Source: an uncultured Acidobacteriota bacterium (GTDB lineage: Bacteria > Acidobacteriota > Terriglobia > Bryobacterales > Bryobacteraceae). From it: a stretch of 64,000 nt of DNA. Under the pieces are notes generated by a model. It saw only the letters and a program-made list of their open reading frames with translations, was not told the DNA's origin and searched no databases. The stretch lies in the NCBI GenBank assembly GCA_902826685.1, contig CADEFT010000003.1, positions 223,077 through 287,076 of the forward strand, read 5' to 3'. Positions within the stretch are counted from its first letter, which is position 1. Each line of letters begins with the position of its first letter. The position numbers were made by a program, and so were the translations under genes. This document shows positions 38,790 through 48,285 of the stretch, piece after piece.

Positions 38790-39845
38790 TCAGACTTCGC
38801 GCGGATCCCAGCGCACCACGCGCATCTCGTAATGGAAGTCGCTCGATAGCTTGGTGTAGTAGGCCGTCACCACCAGCCCGCCCGGAAGCGGCACACTCGC
38901 CGGATAGCCCGAATCCGAGTACGGCGAGTGTGCCAGACGGAACGGCGGGCTCCACGTCTTGCCCTCGTCGTCGCTCACCCTGGCATCGACGCCGTAGTTG
39001 TTCCGGTTGCGATTGCCATAACTCAACAGCACCCGGCCATCTGCCAGCCGCGTCAGATGGCCGGTGATTTGGCCCGGCTGCGTCAACGCGAACCGGCGCC
39101 TCCAGGTGCGTCCATCGTCTTCGGAATCGAACAGTTCGATATGCACGTCGCCCGGCCGGCCAAACTCGCGGCTGGCGGCGAGCCAGCGCCCGCGGCCCAA
39201 ATGCAGCGGGGCGGTTTCATTGCCCACCGGGTTCAGCGGTACCGCTCCGCCCCAGTTGCGCCCATCGTCCCGGCTGCGCAGGAAGTAAACCCCGCGGCGA
39301 TTGTCTTTGCGTACGTAGGCCGCGACGCACAGCGCACCATCGGCCGCGCGATGAATATCGCCGAACGGGATGTAGTGGTTGTCGCTGCCGATCCCGGTCT
39401 GTGGCGGATCGGGAAACTCACCGGCGTGAGCCCAGGTGCGGCCGCCATCGGAGGAGCGGCAAATCCACGGCCGCAGCACCCGCCCGTTGGTTGCCGGGGT
39501 GGGCTGCCCCGCCGGCCCGCGCTTGTCCCAGCCGCTGCAAAGCACCACCAGATCGCCGCTGGCGGCCTGTCCGGCGGCGCAATTCATCCGCGCCGTGGCC
39601 GGCTCGTGCGGAGCCGGACGCCCCCGGAATCGCCACGTCTTCCCGTCATCGGCGCTGGCCCAGCAATCGAGGCTTCCTTCCCACGACCCGTGGCACGGCT
39701 GATTGAAGATGGTGGCGATGAGTGTGCCGTCCGGCAGCCGCTGCAGGTTCGGCCACGCGCAGACACCTTGGATGGCGGTGAAACTTTCCGGGAATGCGGC
39801 GGTGGCCGCGGCCGGAAGCAGTGTGAGGAACTGGCGGCGGAGCAT
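38790..39845 (-). CDS. Secreted sialidase-like (BNR/Asp-box) protein
   Basis: The 351-aa protein opens LRRQFLTLLPAAATAAFPE, a Tat-like RR signal, and contains five Asp boxes: SADDGKTWRF, SSDGGRTWAH, SRDDGRNWGG, SEDDGRTWRR and SDDEGKTWSP. It forms a six-bladed beta-propeller of the exo-alpha-sialidase superfamily. It could be a glycosidase or a sugar-binding propeller. ATG 39845 (residue 11 of the longer frame) gives the signal peptide directly. It converges with the aminotransferase, 2 bp away. Confidence 0.85.
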   Translation of the reverse strand: MLRRQFLTLLPAAATAAFPESFTAIQGVCAWPNLQRLPDGTLIATIFNQPCHGSWEGSLDCWASADDGKTWRFRGRPAPHEPATARMNCAAGQAASGDLVVLCSGWDKRGPAGQPTPATNGRVLRPWICRSSDGGRTWAHAGEFPDPPQTGIGSDNHYIPFGDIHRAADGALCVAAYVRKDNRRGVYFLRSRDDGRNWGGAVPLNPVGNETAPLHLGRGRWLAASREFGRPGDVHIELFDSEDDGRTWRRRFALTQPGQITGHLTRLADGRVLLSYGNRNRNNYGVDARVSDDEGKTWSPPFRLAHSPYSDSGYPASVPLPGGLVVTAYYTKLSSDFHYEMRVVRWDPREV

Positions 39846-39891
39846 CAGCAGGCAGTGTAGCGGAATCTGTCTCATCCAGCCTCTCGGCGAT

Positions 39892-40152
39892 CAAGGGCGC
39901 AAGCTGAGCCCGAACGTCTTCGCAGTGAGGTTGATATGCTCCCAGCCGAGCGGAGACGCTCTGCTGCTCGAGACTGCGGGTCCCGGACTTCGCCCAGCAG
40001 GTGGAAGAACACTGCGCGGGCCAAGGCGTCGTCGAGGGATAGCTGCCGAGTTTGCGCAGCATGAGCGAGGCGTGGCTCTCGCCCACGCGATGCAGGAAGT
40101 CGAAATCTTCCGGCTGCGCGAGTTTCCGCGCCTCAAGAAACGGAAGGTCCAT
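39892..40152 (-). pseudogene. Possible decayed small gene of unknown family
   Basis: In the 340-bp gap upstream of the sialidase gene, the minus strand encodes protein-like text in two frames: EDFDFLHRVGESHASLMLRK from 40152, then VFFHLLGEVRDPQS in the neighbouring frame and AYQPHCEDVRAQLAPLIAER back in the first. The pattern suggests a small gene with one or two frameshifts. I do not recognise it; it may also be chance open frame in high-GC DNA. Confidence 0.3.
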
Positions 40153-40185
40153 GGTACCGGCCCGGTCGTTGAGATAATCACGTCC

Positions 40186-41214
40186 ATGCCCATTCCCAGC
40201 CTGATCTTCCTATTTCTGGCTTTCAGCTTTCAGAGTTCGGCACTACAAATCGCGTCCGGTCCTGAAGGGGAGATCCGTCGCACTGTCGAGCGATACATGG
40301 ACGCCGTTCGCCGGGGAGATAGCGCTCTTGCGGGGGTTGTTTCCACTCCGGACGGGAAACGGATTAGCCCTGGCGGTACAGTCGAGTCCGATCTGCGGCG
40401 ACAGTTTCCTTCGTGGAAGCATCGGTCCAACATGATCCGTCGAATCGGAGTTCTCGGCGTCAACACCGCCGTCGCGACTGGCGTGTGGAGAGATTTTGAT
40501 GCCAAGCCGCCGTTTGATGCGGGCACCTTTCATTACACCTTAATCCGCGAGAACGACTCTTGGATGGTGTGCTACGTCCACGAGTCGTTTTTGCCAGCGC
40601 CGCAAACTGTATCGAGTCTGGTGCCGCCGCAGGCAATAGATGGCTCAAGCGGCGTGGATGGCTGGGAGCCGCTTTTTGACGGGCGGACACTCAATGGCTG
40701 GTTGGGAACGTACGCGGGGCAGGACCTCGGGCGATCATGGCGAATTGAGAATGGCTCCCTCATTGCCATTGCCGGCGGCCCGCGCTCAAGTTTGGTGACG
40801 TCGCGTCAATACTTGTTCTTCGATTTGCGATTCGAGTGGAGAGCGGCACCAAAGACCAATTCCGGGGTGAAGTATCGCCTGCTTTCGTTCGATCGCATTC
40901 TAGACGGATCGCGGGAAGCCCTCGGTTTTGAATACCAGGTTGCCGACGACAATGGCGACCTCGGTGCACGCAGCGACCCGAAGCAAAGGAGTGGCGCGTT
41001 GTATTCCATTACGCCGGTGGAGCACTCTCTGGCGAAGCCACTGGGCGAATGGAATGCGTCCCGGATCGTCGTTACAGCGGATCGCGTGGAACATTGGCTA
41101 AACGGAACGATGACGGCGCGTTACGAGACGGACTTACCCTTTGCCAGTTCGCTCGTTTTGCAGCATCACACCACCGAAGTTCACTTTCGCAATGTTCGAA
41201 TCCGACAGCTATAA
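40186..41214 (+). CDS. Secreted protein: SnoaL/NTF2-like domain plus DUF1080 (3-keto-disaccharide hydrolase) domain
   Basis: The 342-aa protein has a short signal peptide (PIPSLIFLFLAFSFQSSA). An NTF2-like region follows (about 25-145: EIRRTVERYMDAVRRGDSAL, NDSWMVCYVHESFLP), then a DUF1080 LamG-like domain (about 160-342: GWEPLFDGRTLNGWLG, FDLRFEWRAAPKTNSGVKY, EWNASRIVVTADRVEHWLNG). DUF1080 proteins are common in Acidobacteria and Planctomycetes and bind or cleave sugars in the periplasm. The joining of both domains is unusual. Confidence 0.82.
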   Translation: MPIPSLIFLFLAFSFQSSALQIASGPEGEIRRTVERYMDAVRRGDSALAGVVSTPDGKRISPGGTVESDLRRQFPSWKHRSNMIRRIGVLGVNTAVATGVWRDFDAKPPFDAGTFHYTLIRENDSWMVCYVHESFLPAPQTVSSLVPPQAIDGSSGVDGWEPLFDGRTLNGWLGTYAGQDLGRSWRIENGSLIAIAGGPRSSLVTSRQYLFFDLRFEWRAAPKTNSGVKYRLLSFDRILDGSREALGFEYQVADDNGDLGARSDPKQRSGALYSITPVEHSLAKPLGEWNASRIVVTADRVEHWLNGTMTARYETDLPFASSLVLQHHTTEVHFRNVRIRQL

Positions 41215-41280
41215 CCCGTCCCTAGCCTAAGTTATATTCCGGCTTCTGAGGGGACCCCAGCGCCATCGAATCGGAAATAT

Positions 41281-42132
41281 TTCCAGCGCCATCGTTCAGC
41301 GAACCAACACTGTACTTTCCGAACCGCTCTCCCGACACCTTGTAGAAGTAGATCTCATACTCACCCGTCCCCGCACGTCTCCGCCATACCCGCTGGTTCC
41401 CCGTGCCGTAACCATACTCCTCAAAGCCTCCGCCGCCCGGCAGTGTTGTCTTTGTCAACCGGTTTTCAACGTCGTAATCGTAAAGCGTCGTTCCCGGCGC
41501 CGATGTCGTGTTTCCATTGGCGTCATACCCAAACGTGTAGAGCCGGTTGTTCTGCGGATTCGTGGGCTGGCTCCAATTCGGCGCATTGCTTCCGGTCTGC
41601 GAGTTCAGATTGCCAAATCCATCCATCCCAAACGAAAGATTCCAGCTCACGCTGCCCGCCGTCGTCTGCGCGTTCTGCAGTCTTGCCAGCGAGTCGTACG
41701 TGTACGCCACCCGCTGCACCGTCGCTCCCACACCATCCCGCTGCGTCATGGCTGTGATCTGCCCGTTGTTCGCTGTCGATGAAAACTCATACTCCAAGTC
41801 GAGGAACCCCGGGCGTCCACATCCGCGTCATCTGCAGCCGAGCGTTGTAATACCGGTACTGCGTCAGCGTCCAGTTGTTGTACGTGATCGAATTGATCTC
41901 GCTTCCCACTCCGTAGCTGATACCCGAAAGGTGATAAAAGTTCCCTTCCTGAACTTGGCTCAGACGCCCCATCGTGTCGTACCCGATGGTGTAGGACTTC
42001 GCCGGCTGTGGCTGCGCAGGACTTCCCGGCGCGTACACCCACGGATACGTCTGCCCTGTCATTTGCCCTTCCGCATTGTAGCTCTGCAGCGACTCCATCG
42101 ACCCCTGCCTCAACCCGAACTGATATACGTCC
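41281..42132. repeat. RHS direct repeat, copy B (852 bp)
   Basis: This segment aligns with 45013-45865 in the same orientation, with scattered third-position differences and one 1-bp indel near 42112/45845. It covers the last RHS repeats and the start of the core. The two copies are 3.73 kb apart. Confidence 0.85.
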
Positions 42133-43414
42133 TTGGTGATCCGCAGCTTCTTCCCCGACACCAGCCCGCCCTGCGTGTAGCTGTACATCTCTTCAAACCA
42201 TCCAGGCCCACCGCAACTGGCCGTGTTCGTGCTTCCGTAGGTCACCGCCGCCAATCGGCCCGCCCCGTTCTGTGTGTACCCGCCGTAGCCATCGTAGGCA
42301 TAGTTCACCTGTTGGCATGCGTCTTCCACCACCATCCCAGACTTGTACTTACGCACCTGCGTCACCCGCTGATTGCCGTCGTAGGCGTATTCCACCTTTT
42401 GCCCCTTGGCGTCCGTCTTGCGAAACAGCGTGTTGTCGGAGTTGTACTCGTAGCTGGTCGTTCCCGTCTCCGGATGCGTCTCGTTGAGCATCTTGCCGGC
42501 TGCCGTGTAGTTGAACGTCCGCGTCTGCGTCGTTCCATCGCGCGGCATCGACACCGTCTTCAGCCGCCCCGCCGCATCGTAGGTGTACGTGGTGTCGTAC
42601 TGGCCGCCGCCAGGCCTGGGCTCAGTCACCTTGACCAGATTGCCGAAGGCATCCGTTTCGGTGGTCTTCCATTTGCCGGCCGGATCGGTGACCGTGGTCT
42701 TGTTTGCTTGGTAGGCATACGTCGTCGTTCCCGTCCCGCCGGGATGCTGGATAGTCAGCGTGCGGCCCAGTCCATCGTAGGTGTACACGGTCCATAGCGT
42801 TGGCGATCCGCCCGGTGCATAGGGCTGCGACACCCGCTTCACCTTACCCACCGGCGAGCAGGCGCAAGGCTCGTACTCGGTGTCCACCTGCGATTTGGAT
42901 GCACCGGTATCGCCCGTTTCCACCCGCTTCACCCGCCCGATCCCGTCATACCACTCCTTCACCCAGTGCGTGCCCGTGGTCGCCTTCTTCCATCCTGGCG
43001 AAGCATTGTAGGTGAATCCAGTCCCGCCGCCATAGGGACTGGTCTTCGCCGTCAGCCGCCCGTAGTCGTCATGGCTCGATGTCCATCCCGCCTGGTTCGG
43101 CCCCGTCGCTCCCTTCAATCCTAAAAAGTCGGTGTAGAACAGACTCGTTTCCAAAGTCGTGTTCCCGTTGGGCGTGACTTTGCTGGGCGCGGCGTAATTG
43201 TTGGCTTGCGGCACCGTCAAGGTCTGGTTCTGCCCGTTGGAAGAGACTTGCTTCACGTTGCCCGCCAGGTCGTAAGCGATCAAACTCGGCCCCGCCGGCC
43301 CCGATATTCCGGTGGCATTGCCGCGAATCGTGTTGCTGGTGGTGTTGTACGCCGGATCGTGCTGCTTGATGAACTGCAGCGGCGGACCCAGCGGCGCCGA
43401 TTGATCGTAGGAAA

Positions 43415-43447
43415 AATACCAGATGCCGCTGGCGTTCGACGCGGTGT
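43415..43447. repeat. 33-bp repeat at RHS junction (second copy 43608-43640)
   Basis: The 33 bp at 43415-43447, coding TASNASGIWYF within fragment B, recur at 43608-43640 with one mismatch that turns the Trp codon into a stop. The second copy sits exactly where fragment B meets the 3' end of the putative immunity gene, so it marks a rearrangement junction. Confidence 0.7.
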
Positions 43448-43646
43448 CGGGCAGGTTGCGGATGAACCGGTCCTGATACACCGGCGAGGTGTTGAAACTG
43501 GCTGTGCTCACCCGGCTGGCCGTGCTCTCCGGCGCCGTACCCGATCCGAAATTGTACTCCTTGAGCAGCGTGGTGTTGCCCCACGCGCTCCGTCTTGGAC
43601 TGCCCGAAATACTAGATGCCGCTGGCGTTCGACGCGGTGTACAGAG

Positions 43647-44048
43647 TTACTTCGAGCAGTGACCATCCCGGTTGTCGGTCAAGTCATTCATTTCATCACG
43701 CTTTGATCGGGATGCAAATTCACCGCTTTGATTCATTGATATAACTTTTGCACCTTTAATGATTTCAAGACAATACCGCCCTGCCGAAACATACATGATC
43801 ACTCTAGCATGATGTGACTTCTCTACATGCTGACGGTAGGCAAGAAAACGTTCTCCTTCAAATCTTTCCAATTCAGGAAGTGACACATAACGACCCATCT
43901 TTTTCATTGCCCTCTCTTCGGCTGCATGCACTATTCGCCCAAGTGAATATATCGACAAGTCAGAATCCGAACTGATGTGACAGGCTGCAATAATTACAAA
44001 CAGCCAGCAACTGAACACATAGAACAAGACAAGCTTTACAGGTTGCAT
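43647..44048 (-). CDS. Small exported protein, candidate RHS-tip immunity protein
   Basis: The 133-aa protein starts with a hydrophobic export segment (LVLFYVFSCWLFVIIAACHI), possibly a lipoprotein signal. A soluble part follows with RMKKMGRYVSLPELERFEGE-like helices and RVIMYVSAGRYCLEIIKG strands. I do not recognise the family; a pilin-like fold is possible. It overlaps the RHS tip gene by 13 bp and is distinctly AT-richer than its surroundings, as is common for toxin-immunity cassettes. Immunity function is inferred from position only. Confidence 0.6.
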   Translation of the reverse strand: MQPVKLVLFYVFSCWLFVIIAACHISSDSDLSIYSLGRIVHAAEERAMKKMGRYVSLPELERFEGERFLAYRQHVEKSHHARVIMYVSAGRYCLEIIKGAKVISMNQSGEFASRSKRDEMNDLTDNRDGHCSK

Positions 44049-45529
44049 CGTTGATGAATTAAATTAGCATTTCCCGCCTGATTCTCAGGAAATGTAGAGA
44101 TTAGAGACCCTCCGCTTCCCAAAATTGTCATGGCATCGTACACATGGCCCATTTCGTGAATCAGTATATGTGCATTTTCTGAGTGAGCTTCCAATCCTCC
44201 ATTAAATAGCAGGGCGGCGCGGTCGATAACAACTACAGAGATGACAATCGGTATCCTTATAAAGGGCGGAGTAAAAACGACATTGAGCGTTCGTGCAGCT
44301 GCCGAGTCTCCTGGTGGTAAATATCCCATCCCTCCCGTGTAATAACCAACACCCGTAAAAGTCGACACTGATTGTAAGGTCCGCCCATACAGCCGTCGAA
44401 GAAATCTGGCAGGATTCCAGGTATCCGTCGCTCTTCCTTCTGTCGTGGAAAAAATGGCCGCACATTGGGCCGAACGGTTCAATTCAATTATGGCCATATC
44501 CACAGCTTTGTTGCCAAATGCGAGAGCCTTGGCATCTAATTGAGCTTGCCCAAGGGTCACATTAGTTGCTGTCGCCTGCCAGCCAACCCGTTGATTATCA
44601 ATGAAGCGATGAGTACAGGTGTAGCCCAGTGGCTGGAAAAAATAACATTCCGGAGGAAGATGCACATCTAAGCCGGTGGGGTCGGCATTGTTGACTGAAT
44701 CTCCGTTGACGTAAGCGTACCTGTTCCAGCTTACGGGATCATTTGATCGACCACTCGCCCTGTATGGATCGGCCGTCAAGAAGCGTGCGCTTTGCATTGA
44801 GTAGTAGCGGTTGTTGGCGTAATCCAACCCTGTTGGCCCGTCCCGGTGGTATGTGCCGAACTTGTCGCGGTCGTTCACCGTCGCTGTCCGCTCTTCCCCA
44901 TACGGAAAGTAAACCGTGTTCGCCGTGTACATTGCGTTCCCCAACCGGTCCCGGTTGTAGCGCAGGCTTGACGGTACGGCCTCCTCCTGCTCTAAGAGAA
45001 AGAAGCCAATGTTCCCAGAGCCATCATTCAGCGAGCCCACGCGGTACTTGCCAAACCGCTCTCCTGAAACCTTGTAAAAATAGATCTCATACTCTCCGGT
45101 CCCAGCGCGCCTTCTCCACACCCGCTGGTTTCCCGTGCCGTAGCCGTACTCCTCAAAGCCTCCGCCGCCCGGCAGGGTCGTCTTCGTCAACCGGTTCTCA
45201 ACGTCGTAGTCGTAGAGCGTGGTTCCCGGCGCCGATGTCGTGTTTCCATTGGCATCATACCCAAACGTGTAGAGCCGGTTGTTTTGCGGATTCGTGGGCT
45301 GGCTCCAGTTCGGCGCATTGCTGCCGGTCTGCGAGTTCAGATTGCCAAAGCCGTCCATCCCAAACGAAAGATTCCAGCTCACACTACCAGCCGTCGTCTG
45401 CGCGTTTTGCAACCTTGCCAGCGAGTCGTACGTGTACGCCACCCGCTGCACCGTCGCTCCCACACCATCCCGCTGCGTCATGGCTGTGATCTGCCCGTTG
45501 TTCGCTGTCGATGAAAACTCATACTCCAA
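44036..45529 (-). CDS. RHS core with toxin-like C-terminal tip carrying HEMGH (fragment A)
   Basis: The 497-codon frame contains the RHS core (DKFGTYHRDGPTGLDYANNR, SARFLTADPY, NRYAYVNGDSVNNADPTGLD, ending near residue 283) and a ~210-residue variable tip. The tip includes a hydrophobic patch (FIRIPIVISVVVIDRAALLF) and HILIHEMGHVYDAM, whose HExxH suggests a zinc metallopeptidase. The tip is AT-richer than the core. No true start is evident: the frame opens at a TTG, and the RHS repeats upstream are one frame off. Without its N-terminus it is probably an orphan tip. A downstream overlapping ORF may encode immunity. Confidence 0.75.
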   Translation of the reverse strand: MEYEFSSTANNGQITAMTQRDGVGATVQRVAYTYDSLARLQNAQTTAGSVSWNLSFGMDGFGNLNSQTGSNAPNWSQPTNPQNNRLYTFGYDANGNTTSAPGTTLYDYDVENRLTKTTLPGGGGFEEYGYGTGNQRVWRRRAGTGEYEIYFYKVSGERFGKYRVGSLNDGSGNIGFFLLEQEEAVPSSLRYNRDRLGNAMYTANTVYFPYGEERTATVNDRDKFGTYHRDGPTGLDYANNRYYSMQSARFLTADPYRASGRSNDPVSWNRYAYVNGDSVNNADPTGLDVHLPPECYFFQPLGYTCTHRFIDNQRVGWQATATNVTLGQAQLDAKALAFGNKAVDMAIIELNRSAQCAAIFSTTEGRATDTWNPARFLRRLYGRTLQSVSTFTGVGYYTGGMGYLPPGDSAAARTLNVVFTPPFIRIPIVISVVVIDRAALLFNGGLEAHSENAHILIHEMGHVYDAMTILGSGGSLISTFPENQAGNANLIHQRCNL

Positions 45530-45865
45530 GTCGAGGAACCCCGGGCGTCCACATCCGCGTCATCTGCAGCCGAGCGTTGTAATACCGGTACTGCGTCAGC
45601 GTCCAGTTGTTGTACGTGATCGAATTGATCTCGCTTCCCACCCCATAGCTGACACCCGAAAGGTGATAAAAATTCCCTTCCTGAACGTGGCTCAGACGCC
45701 CCATCGTGTCGTACCCGATGGTGTAGGACTTCGCCGGTTGCGGCTGCGCTGGACTTCCCGGCGCGTACACCCACGGATACGTCTGCCCTGTCATCTGCCC
45801 GTCCGCATTGTAGCTCTGCAGCGACTCCATCGAGCCTTGCCTCAAACCCGAACTGATATACATCC
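45013..45865. repeat. RHS direct repeat, copy A (853 bp)
   Basis: This is the second copy of 41281-42132. Homology to copy B ends abruptly at 45865 (copy B 42132), after GATATAC, giving fragment A a sharp 5' truncation 92 bp from tRNA-Cys. Confidence 0.85.
45519..45865 (-). pseudogene. 5' part of RHS fragment A (frameshifted)
   Basis: The frame encodes RHS-repeat text nearly identical to fragment B (GLRQGSMESLQSYNADGQMT to RLQMTRMWTPGV). At about 45530 it leaves the core frame at the same CCCGGGG as in fragment B. A further extra base near 45845 breaks its 5' end. It is the truncated beginning of the orphan RHS copy. Confidence 0.75.
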
Positions 45866-45957
45866 GGAAATCGTGAGTAAAGGGTCGAGGCTTCCTACCC
45901 ACCCTTGGCACGGCTGATTGATGACGGAGCGTCACCGGGAAGCGATGCGGAAATTGC

Positions 45958-46032
<75 letters not shown>

Positions 46033-46061
46033 TCGGGTGGCGTGCTCTCCCTGAGTATAGC

Positions 46062-47942
46062 CTAACCGACGATGCGGTAGGCAACCAGCGCACCCGCATA
46101 CGCCAGAAGGCTCATGTATGCAAACTGGATCGCCGGCCATTTCCATCCGCCCGTTTCGCGGCGCACCACCGCCAGCGTCGACATACACTGCATGGCGAAG
46201 GCGAAAAAGATCAGCAGGGCCACCGCTCCGCCGGTCGTCAGATCCTTCTGCAATGCTTGCTGCAGCGAAGGAGACTCGCCGTCCTCGGCGTTCTCGATGC
46301 CGTAAATCGTGCCCAGGGTGCCCACGATCACCTCGCGTGCCGCGAGCGACGTCAACAGTCCGATACCGATCTTCCAATTGAACCCGAGCGGCTGGATCAC
46401 CGGCTCCACCGTCCGGCCGAGCGTACCCGCCAGGCTCTCCTCGATCGGAGGCGCCTTGCCATCCTTCAGCGGCAGATGGGCGAGTCCCCACAGCGAAATC
46501 GCCACCACCAGGATCACTGTCCCGGCGCGCTTCAAGAACACCTTGGCCCGATCGTACAGCCGCAGCCCGAGCGAACCGAGGGTAGGCCAGCGGTAAGGCG
46601 GCATCTCGAGCACGAACGGCGTCCGGTCGCTCGTCAGAATGGTCGATTTCAACATGCGCGCCGTGATCACCGCCGCCGCGAACCCCAGCACGTACAGTCC
46701 CAGCATCGCCGCCGCGCGCAGGTGCAGGAAGCTGCCAAGCACGGGCCGGTCCGGCAGAAACGCCGCGATGATCAACGTATACACCGGCAAGCGCGCCGAG
46801 CACGTCATGAACGGCGCAATCAGGATCGTCGCCACACGGTCGCGGGCGTTTTCGATGGTGCGCGCCGCCATGATCGCCGGCACCGCGCAGGCGTAAGCCG
46901 AAAGCAGCGGGATGAACGACTTGCCTTGCAGCCCCGCGCGCGCCATCGTGCGGTCGGCAATCAGCGCCGCGCGCGCCAGGTACCCGGAATCTTCCAGAAT
47001 CCCGATGAACAGAAACAACAGCAGAATCTGCGGCAGAAAGACGACCACCGACCCTACGCCGCTCCACACACCCTCCACCAGCAGGTCGCGCCACCAGGTA
47101 TCGGGCAGCCATCTGGAAAGCGCCGCCCCTGAGGTGGCGATCAGACTTTCCACGCCATCCATCAACGGCTGGGCGCCGGTGAAGATGGTTTGGAACACGC
47201 CCACGACCACGGCCAGAAAGATCAGCGGCCCCGCCACCGGATGCAGAAACACCGCGTCGAGCCGTCGCGTCCACAAGGGCGGCGCCGGCGCATGATACCC
47301 CGCCCCGCTTGAAACCTTCGCCGACCATTGGCGGCAACGCGGCACGTCCTGCAGAATCGGCAACTCCAGCGGCCGCGGCACGGCGAACTGGCCGTTCAGG
47401 TAGTCGCGAACCGTCTCCATGCCCTCGCCCTTGGCCGCGCTGACCAGCACCACCGGAGCGCCCAGGCTCGTCGCCAGTTGTTCGGTATCGACCGTACCGC
47501 CGCGGCGGCGCAGATCGTCCGCCATGTTCAGAACGACCAGCGTGGGAATTCCGCAGGCGAGCACCGGAGCCGCCAGCATCAGATGCCGCCCGAGATTGGT
47601 CGAGTCCAGAACCAGCAGGATTGCGTCCGGTTTGCCGATCCCATTCAAATCGCCGCGCAGGGCGTCGCGCGTGACGCGCTCATCTTCCGATCGCGGCTCC
47701 AGGCTGTACACACCCGGCAGATCGACCAGGTCGATGTCGCGTCCATTCGGCAGCCGCGCGACTCCCGCCAGATGTTCCACCGTAACGCCAGGAAAATTCG
47801 CCACCTTCTGGCGCAACCCGGTCAGTGCGTTAAACAGCGTCGATTTGCCCGAATTGGGCGGTCCGACGATGGCCACCGTTTTCCGGAAGCCAACCGCAAC
47901 CGGTGCGGCGGTAGCCGTTGCACCCTGGTGGCAATCCTTCAT
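46062..47942 (-). CDS. feoB: Ferrous iron transporter FeoB
   Basis: The 626-aa protein has an N-terminal G domain: G1 AIVGPPNSGKSTLFNALTG, G3 DLPGVYSLE and G4 VVLNMADDL. Two Gate/FeoB_C membrane regions follow (ILLLFLFIGILEDSGYLARA, GKSFIPLLSAYACAVPAIMA, FMTCSARLPVYTLIIAAFLP). It moves Fe(II) across the inner membrane. It is somewhat shorter than E. coli FeoB (773 aa). It lies 9 bp after feoA. No Fur box was identified. Confidence 0.95.
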   Translation of the reverse strand: MKDCHQGATATAAPVAVGFRKTVAIVGPPNSGKSTLFNALTGLRQKVANFPGVTVEHLAGVARLPNGRDIDLVDLPGVYSLEPRSEDERVTRDALRGDLNGIGKPDAILLVLDSTNLGRHLMLAAPVLACGIPTLVVLNMADDLRRRGGTVDTEQLATSLGAPVVLVSAAKGEGMETVRDYLNGQFAVPRPLELPILQDVPRCRQWSAKVSSGAGYHAPAPPLWTRRLDAVFLHPVAGPLIFLAVVVGVFQTIFTGAQPLMDGVESLIATSGAALSRWLPDTWWRDLLVEGVWSGVGSVVVFLPQILLLFLFIGILEDSGYLARAALIADRTMARAGLQGKSFIPLLSAYACAVPAIMAARTIENARDRVATILIAPFMTCSARLPVYTLIIAAFLPDRPVLGSFLHLRAAAMLGLYVLGFAAAVITARMLKSTILTSDRTPFVLEMPPYRWPTLGSLGLRLYDRAKVFLKRAGTVILVVAISLWGLAHLPLKDGKAPPIEESLAGTLGRTVEPVIQPLGFNWKIGIGLLTSLAAREVIVGTLGTIYGIENAEDGESPSLQQALQKDLTTGGAVALLIFFAFAMQCMSTLAVVRRETGGWKWPAIQFAYMSLLAYAGALVAYRIVG

Positions 47943-47951
47943 CGCAACGGC

Positions 47952-48269
47952 CTATTCCCCCGCGAATCGGATGGTCAACAACCGGGCGGTTTCGCGCCGC
48001 AGCGCCACTTCGGAGCCGTCCACCTGAAACACCCGCGGGTCGCCCCCAGGCGCGCTCTTGGCGGCCGACACTTTATGGCCGGGCAGAAATCCCAATTCCA
48101 TCAACCGCCGCGACATTTCCTCCGGCAGATGCAGGGCTTCCAGAATCCCGTGCTCGCCTTCCAGAAGATCCGCCAGAGTCTTACCCTTGGCCGGTTTGCG
48201 CGGACGCAGCTTATTGAAACTGAGTTGCAGCACGCTAACAGTGTCGCTCGCGGTTTCGGTCTCTGTCAA
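47952..48269 (-). CDS. feoA: FeoA-domain protein
   Basis: The 105-aa protein has the FeoA SH3-like fold pattern RRLMELGFLPGHKVSAAKS, FQVDGSEVALRRETARLLTI. An N-terminal extension (TLADLLEGEHGILEALHLPE) precedes it. FeoA supports FeoB-dependent Fe(II) uptake at the cytoplasmic face. The start is uncertain (TTG 48269 or GTG 48233). Confidence 0.85.
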   Translation of the reverse strand: MTETETASDTVSVLQLSFNKLRPRKPAKGKTLADLLEGEHGILEALHLPEEMSRRLMELGFLPGHKVSAAKSAPGGDPRVFQVDGSEVALRRETARLLTIRFAGE

Positions 48270-48285
48270 GCGGGAATCCTTGGAA

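Larger units (their letters stand above)
41222..43583 (-). pseudogene. RHS-repeat protein fragment B (5'-truncated, frameshifted)
   Basis: From 43583 the minus strand reads as YD-type RHS repeats (YTYDAAGRLKTVSMPRDGTT, YTYDGLGRTLTIQHP, YEYNSDNTLFRKTDAKGQ) without an N-terminal domain or signal peptide. At about 41800 the frame breaks and continues one base off (EYEFSSTANNGQITAM), where CCCGGGG has one G too many. It then ends inside the RHS core (SLNDGAGN) at 41222 without the conserved core end or a tip. So it lacks both ends. 41281-42132 is duplicated at 45013-45865. Confidence 0.8.
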
